The notes beneath the pieces are model-generated. The model was given only the letters and a program-made list of their open reading frames with translations. It ran no database searches and had not been told where the DNA came from. The translations under genes were made by a program, and so were the position numbers. Shown here piece by piece: positions 23,624 through 25,570 of a DNA stretch of 25,570 bases. Position 1 is the first letter of the stretch. Each line of letters opens with the position of its first letter. Source of the DNA: a virus; the IMG/VR virus record IMGVR_UViG_3300007538_000162, positions 1-25,570 of that record. One strand, written 5' to 3'.

Positions 23624-23839
23624 ATGATCCGCGCCAGCGCAGCCACCCCCGCCGACCCCCGATACTCGCCGCGTCTCTGTTCGCTCTGCTTTCTCGGCAT
23701 CGACCACAGCGAGGCCGCGCATAACGCCGAGGTTTCTTACACCCGAAGAATCCACCTCGACGTCATCCTCGAGGACGCGATGGATCGTGGGGCGACCGCC
23801 GAGGAAGCGCAGCAGATCGCGGACCTCAACCGAACCTGA
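23624..23839 (+). CDS. Small protein with CxxC and His pair, 71 aa
   Basis: This is the first gene of the plus-strand array. The start at 23624 is supported by GGGGAG nine bases upstream and by a hairpin just before it. The protein has a short Ala/Pro-rich N-terminus and then C19-S-L-C22 with H28 and H33, a possible small zinc site. A helical C-terminal half follows, with HLDVILEDAMDRGATAEEAQ. I do not recognise a family. A small DNA- or protein-binding early protein is a fair guess from position next to the control region. An in-frame upstream extension exists but crosses low-complexity sequence and lacks a ribosome site. Confidence 0.72.
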   Translation: MIRASAATPADPRYSPRLCSLCFLGIDHSEAAHNAEVSYTRRIHLDVILEDAMDRGATAEEAQQIADLNRT

Positions 23840-23938
23840 CCAGTCGAAACCGCTTCGGCGGTCCGTCGGGATTGCTCGCCCGGCGCTGATGAGACAGAGC
23901 ACAAACGCCCTGGGAAGGGCACAACGGGAGATACGAAC
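23840..23938 (+). promoter_or_regulatory. Intergenic three-hairpin module, copy 1
   Basis: Hairpin I is ACCGC-TTCG-GCGGT at 23849-23862, a perfect stem on a UUCG tetraloop and shorter than in the other copies. Hairpin II is CGTCGGG (23864-23870) with CCCGGCG (23879-23885), seven pairs including one G-U, and an eight-base loop. Hairpin III is GCCCT-GGGA-AGGGC at 23907-23920, and GGGAG follows eight to thirteen bases before the ATG at 23939. There is no U-run after hairpin I. Order and spacing match the following four copies, although hairpin I here lacks the CCCTTG prefix. Confidence 0.65.
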
Positions 23939-24265
23939 ATGGAAACTGCTACCTTCCGCACTGGCAACCTCGTGGTCCGCACCCGGTTCAACGCCGATGA
24001 CACCTTCAGCGCGCGGATCTACATCGCCGGGGAGCCCTGCTGCGTTGCTCGCGTGGACTGCATGCGCCTGGCGCGCGGCTGGAGCAAGGCGATCGACTCG
24101 CGCGATGCGCACCGGGAAATGGCCAGCTCGGCGCTGTCCTTCGAGGGGGCTGGGCTGTGGTCGCCCGACGGCGACTGTGAGGCATACGAGCGACCGAGCA
24201 AGGTCGAAGACGCGGGCGGCTGGTACGACTCCGACGACTCCGGCGAGGTCATCTTCGCCCGCTGA
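23939..24265 (+). CDS. Small acidic protein, 108 aa
   Basis: The ATG at 23939 follows GGGAG at a good distance. The protein begins METATFRTGNLVVRTRFNAD and has a beta-rich first half with Cys pair CC near residue 34 and a further Cys near 41. A helical middle (CMRLARGWSKAIDSRDAHRE) and an acidic C-terminus with GGWYDSDDSGEVIF follow. No known family is recognised. Its acidity and size match the other small array genes, and its gene is bounded on both sides by the hairpin modules. An accessory, host-directed early role is inferred from this setting only. Confidence 0.75.
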   Translation: METATFRTGNLVVRTRFNADDTFSARIYIAGEPCCVARVDCMRLARGWSKAIDSRDAHREMASSALSFEGAGLWSPDGDCEAYERPSKVEDAGGWYDSDDSGEVIFAR

Positions 24266-24358
24266 TCATCCCTTGATGTCCTCGGGTTCGCTCGAGGTCA
24301 TCGGGGGCCGGATCGGCCCACAACAACAGCCCTGGGAAGGGCACATCGGGAGAATCAT
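24266..24358 (+). promoter_or_regulatory. Intergenic three-hairpin module, copy 2
   Basis: Hairpin I begins just after CCCTTG: arm 24275-24286 pairs with 24291-24302 over a TTCG loop, 12 positions with one G-U pair and one T-T mismatch. CGGGGG closes the arm. Hairpin II is GGGCCG (24305-24310) with CGGCCC (24314-24319), loop GAT. Hairpin III is GCCCT-GGGA-AGGGC at 24329-24342, followed by GGGAGA and the ATG at 24359. No poly-U tract follows hairpin I. Confidence 0.75.
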
Positions 24359-24610
24359 ATGTCCTACTTCTACTCCGACCCCAGCCGCGAAAGCGACCCT
24401 CACGCGCTCCCCGATGCCGAGGTCTTTTACGCCGATGCGGGCGACCTGGACGAGTGCTTCGGCCTGGGCGACGACGACGACGAGCCTTCGCCGGCAGGCT
24501 GGTACGCCTACGCCTGTTTCCCCGGTTGCCTGCCCGACGGCGATCCCTGCGGCCCATTCGACAGCGAGGCCGAAGCGATCGAGGAGTGGCGATCGATGTA
24601 CTGCGACTAG
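24359..24610 (+). CDS. Small acidic Cys-containing protein, 83 aa
   Basis: The ATG at 24359 is preceded by GGGAGA. The N-terminal 48 residues are strongly acidic with a DDDD run. The C-terminal half, GWYAYACFPGCLPDGDPCGP followed by FDSEAEAIEEWR, resembles a motif I know from small phage and plasmid-borne proteins of unknown function: G-W-x-x-x-x-C/x-x-P-G-C-L-P-D-G-x-P-x-G-P-F-x-[ST/D]-E-A-x-A. The recognition is by pattern only. It is flanked by two hairpin modules and so forms one of the cassettes of the array. Confidence 0.8.
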   Translation: MSYFYSDPSRESDPHALPDAEVFYADAGDLDECFGLGDDDDEPSPAGWYAYACFPGCLPDGDPCGPFDSEAEAIEEWRSMYCD

Positions 24611-24704
24611 GACTGAAGCGCCCTTGATGCCCTCGGGTTCGCGCTCGAGGGCATCGGGGGTCACTTCGGCCCATAACGGCCCTGGGAAGGGCAAGGGAGA
24701 GACG
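24611..24704 (+). promoter_or_regulatory. Intergenic three-hairpin module, copy 3
   Basis: After CCCTTG, hairpin I pairs 24626-24637 with 24644-24655 (12 pairs with one G-U, loop TTCGCG). It differs from copy 2 at the mismatched position, where T-T is replaced by C-G, so the stem is improved by two matching changes. Hairpin II is GGGTC (24658-24662) with GGCCC (24668-24672), including one U-G pair. Hairpin III is GCCCT-GGGA-AGGGC at 24679-24692, then AGGGAGA and the ATG at 24705. Confidence 0.75.
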
Positions 24705-25046
24705 ATGAGCAACGACGACTGGACCGAGCAGGCTTACTGGCGCGATGTGGCGAGCGCGGCCGATGACGCCGCCGAGAACGTCCGCGACCACGGTCAGGAC
24801 GCGAGCGAGGCGATCAACGAGGCCGCGGACGGTTCGGCGTGGGTGATCTACACCTTCCGCGCCAGCCAGACGATGACCTTCACGGACAACGCGGACGCCT
24901 TCGAGGAGTACGGCTTCACCTTCGAGGGCAAGAGCTGGGGTGAGATCGTGTCGATCTGCGCGGCGTGCGCCTTCGAGGCCGACGTGCGCGACTACTTCGG
25001 GCGCCACTACAACGAGGACACCGGGCGCAGCTTGGATGACGAGTAG
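24705..25046 (+). CDS. Small acidic protein of a widespread unknown family, 113 aa
   Basis: The start at 24705 is chosen because GGGAGA sits five bases before it and the hairpin module ends just upstream; the open frame extends leftwards only through the neighbouring genes. The protein is acidic with MSNDDWTEQAYWRDVASAAD, then the segment EAADGSAWVIYTFRASQTMT and an NADAFEEYGFTFEGK stretch, and an Ala-rich C-terminus. A segment of the form A-D-G-S-x-W-V-I-Y-x-x-x-A with a following D-A-x-E-E is familiar from small phage and mobile-element proteins of unknown function. No catalytic residues can be named. Confidence 0.82.
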   Translation: MSNDDWTEQAYWRDVASAADDAAENVRDHGQDASEAINEAADGSAWVIYTFRASQTMTFTDNADAFEEYGFTFEGKSWGEIVSICAACAFEADVRDYFGRHYNEDTGRSLDDE

Positions 25047-25148
25047 CGGATCCTGATCCCTTGAACCGTCCGGGGCTCGCGCTTCGGGCGGTTCGGGGGC
25101 CGCAGGGTCCACCACACAACGGCCGCGGGAGCGGCGACGGGAGAGAAA
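25047..25148 (+). promoter_or_regulatory. Intergenic three-hairpin module, copy 4
   Basis: After CCCTTG, hairpin I pairs 25063-25075 with 25082-25094: 13 pairs, three of them G-U, with loop CTCGCG. The stem sequence differs almost completely from copies 2 and 3 yet pairs fully. Hairpin II is GGGCC (25097-25101) with GGTCC (25106-25110), one G-U. Hairpin III is GCCGC-GGGA-GCGGC at 25122-25135, with both arms changed relative to copies 1-3 and the GGGA loop unchanged. CGGGAGAG precedes the ATG at 25149. Confidence 0.75.
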
Positions 25149-25451
25149 ATGCGCGACTTCTACACCTATTGGCTTTGCGACTGCTGCACTGTCATGGCCG
25201 TCAACGGCGACCCTTGCGAGTGCCACGACGGCGAACCACTCGATGCGTTCGTCCTGCCCGATGGGGCCTGTGGAGGCCTGGTCATCGATGACTGCCCGGC
25301 GTGCCACGGCGACGAGTGCGAGCGCGAGGACTGCGACCACGACGGCTACCAAAGCTTCTCGTGGAGCGGCTGCGACGGATGCGCCGAGAACGCCGACAAG
25401 GGGGGGGGCCTCCACCGCTTCGTCGTGTTCGTCAGCGGCGGCGAGTCCTGA
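25149..25451 (+). CDS. Cys-rich small protein, 100 aa
   Basis: The ATG at 25149 follows GGGAGAG. Twelve Cys occur in 100 residues: C10, C12, C13, C23, C25, C41, C49, C52, C57, C62, C75 and C78, suggesting two zinc-binding knuckles or a disulfide-rich fold. The N-terminal YWLCDCCTVMAVNGDPCEC and the later FSWSGCDGC resemble a motif of phage and plasmid proteins of unknown function, where C-x-x-C is followed by a basic G-x-H-R-F segment. Here a run of eight G residues (25401-25408) encodes most of the Gly stretch before LHRF. It is likely to be an accessory nucleic-acid or protein-binding protein. Confidence 0.8.
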   Translation: MRDFYTYWLCDCCTVMAVNGDPCECHDGEPLDAFVLPDGACGGLVIDDCPACHGDECEREDCDHDGYQSFSWSGCDGCAENADKGGGLHRFVVFVSGGES

Positions 25452-25546
25452 TCATCATCCCTTGCAGCCACCGGGGGGTCGCCCTTCGGTGGCTGCGGGG
25501 GCCGGATGGTCGGCCTTCAACGCCGCGGGAGCGGCAGGGAGAGAAC
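25452..25546 (+). promoter_or_regulatory. Intergenic three-hairpin module, copy 5
   Basis: After CCCTTG, hairpin I pairs 25464-25478 with 25482-25496: 15 pairs with two G-U and loop TCG. CGGGG follows. Hairpin II is GGCCG (25500-25504) with CGGCC (25511-25515). Hairpin III is GCCGC-GGGA-GCGGC at 25522-25535, as in copy 4, and AGGGAGAG precedes the ATG at 25547. Confidence 0.75.
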
Positions 25547-25570
25547 ATGCCCCGATACCCCTTCATCCTC
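25547..25570 (+). CDS. Start of a further plus-strand gene (partial)
   Basis: An ATG follows a GGGAGAG ribosome site and a full hairpin module, as for the other genes in the array. Eight codons are visible, MPRYPFIL, and the frame runs off the window. Nothing can be said about function. Its presence indicates that the cassette array continues to the right. Confidence 0.65.

Noticed and set aside
22954-23724. 256-codon plus-strand open frame in the control region
   Set aside because: The translation is Pro/Arg/Ala low-complexity, it lacks a ribosome site and it overlaps the first array gene out of frame.
24249-25415. 388-codon minus-strand open frame across the plus-strand array
   Set aside because: It runs through the hairpin modules and opposite five genes with good ribosome sites; composition is Ala/Arg/Val-rich shadow.
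24275-25496. Rho-independent terminators at hairpin I
   Set aside because: Stems are strong but followed by CGGGGG rather than a U-run, so standard intrinsic termination is not supported.
23840-25546. CRISPR-like array
   Set aside because: The repeated segments are intergenic, differ in stem sequence and flank genes; there are no identical repeats with uniform spacers.

Overview
The window is a fragment of a high-GC tailed double-stranded DNA phage (Caudoviricetes) or a prophage of the same kind. It carries an almost gapless minus-strand virion operon: small terminase candidate, large terminase, portal, scaffold, major capsid, head-tail adaptor, tail hub, appendages and internal virion proteins. 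No tape-measure protein, major tail-tube protein or sheath protein is visible. Instead there is a block of four Ala/Gln-rich internal-type proteins, one of them 2004 residues long. This layout fits a short-tailed (podovirus) particle with an ejection apparatus. No integrase, polymerase, lysis gene or tRNA is seen, so the host and lifestyle stay open.

Layout. From 22808 down to base 1 all genes run on the minus strand: an XRE-type regulator, a 30-residue zinc-knuckle micro-ORF, a 57-residue protein, candidate TerS, TerL, portal, a zinc-ribbon/winged-helix protein, scaffold, major capsid, a candidate decoration protein, a beta-rich protein, an adaptor carrying a beta insertion, a large tail-hub candidate, a 64-residue protein, three tandem helix-plus-beta-sandwich appendage proteins, four internal/ejection-type proteins (152, 241, 570 and 2004 residues), a small beta protein, and a structural gene cut by the left edge. 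Many junctions are TGATG or ATGA overlaps, so translation is probably coupled along the operon. From 22809 to 23623 lies a non-coding divergent control region. It holds nested inverted repeats, a candidate leaderless promoter for the regulator, a G-rich run and a polypyrimidine tract. From 23624 to the right edge, plus-strand genes encode small acidic or Cys-rich proteins.

The most unusual part is the right-hand array. Each of the five intergenic gaps between the small plus-strand genes holds three successive RNA hairpins in the same order: a hairpin just after the stop codon, a short middle hairpin, and a GGGA-loop (GNRA) hairpin directly before a GGGAG ribosome binding site. The stem sequences differ from copy to copy but remain complementary, which suggests that RNA pairing rather than primary sequence is conserved. 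A related single hairpin precedes the first gene of the array. This looks like a repeated mRNA processing, stability or translation-control module that makes each small gene an independent cassette. Its function is inference.
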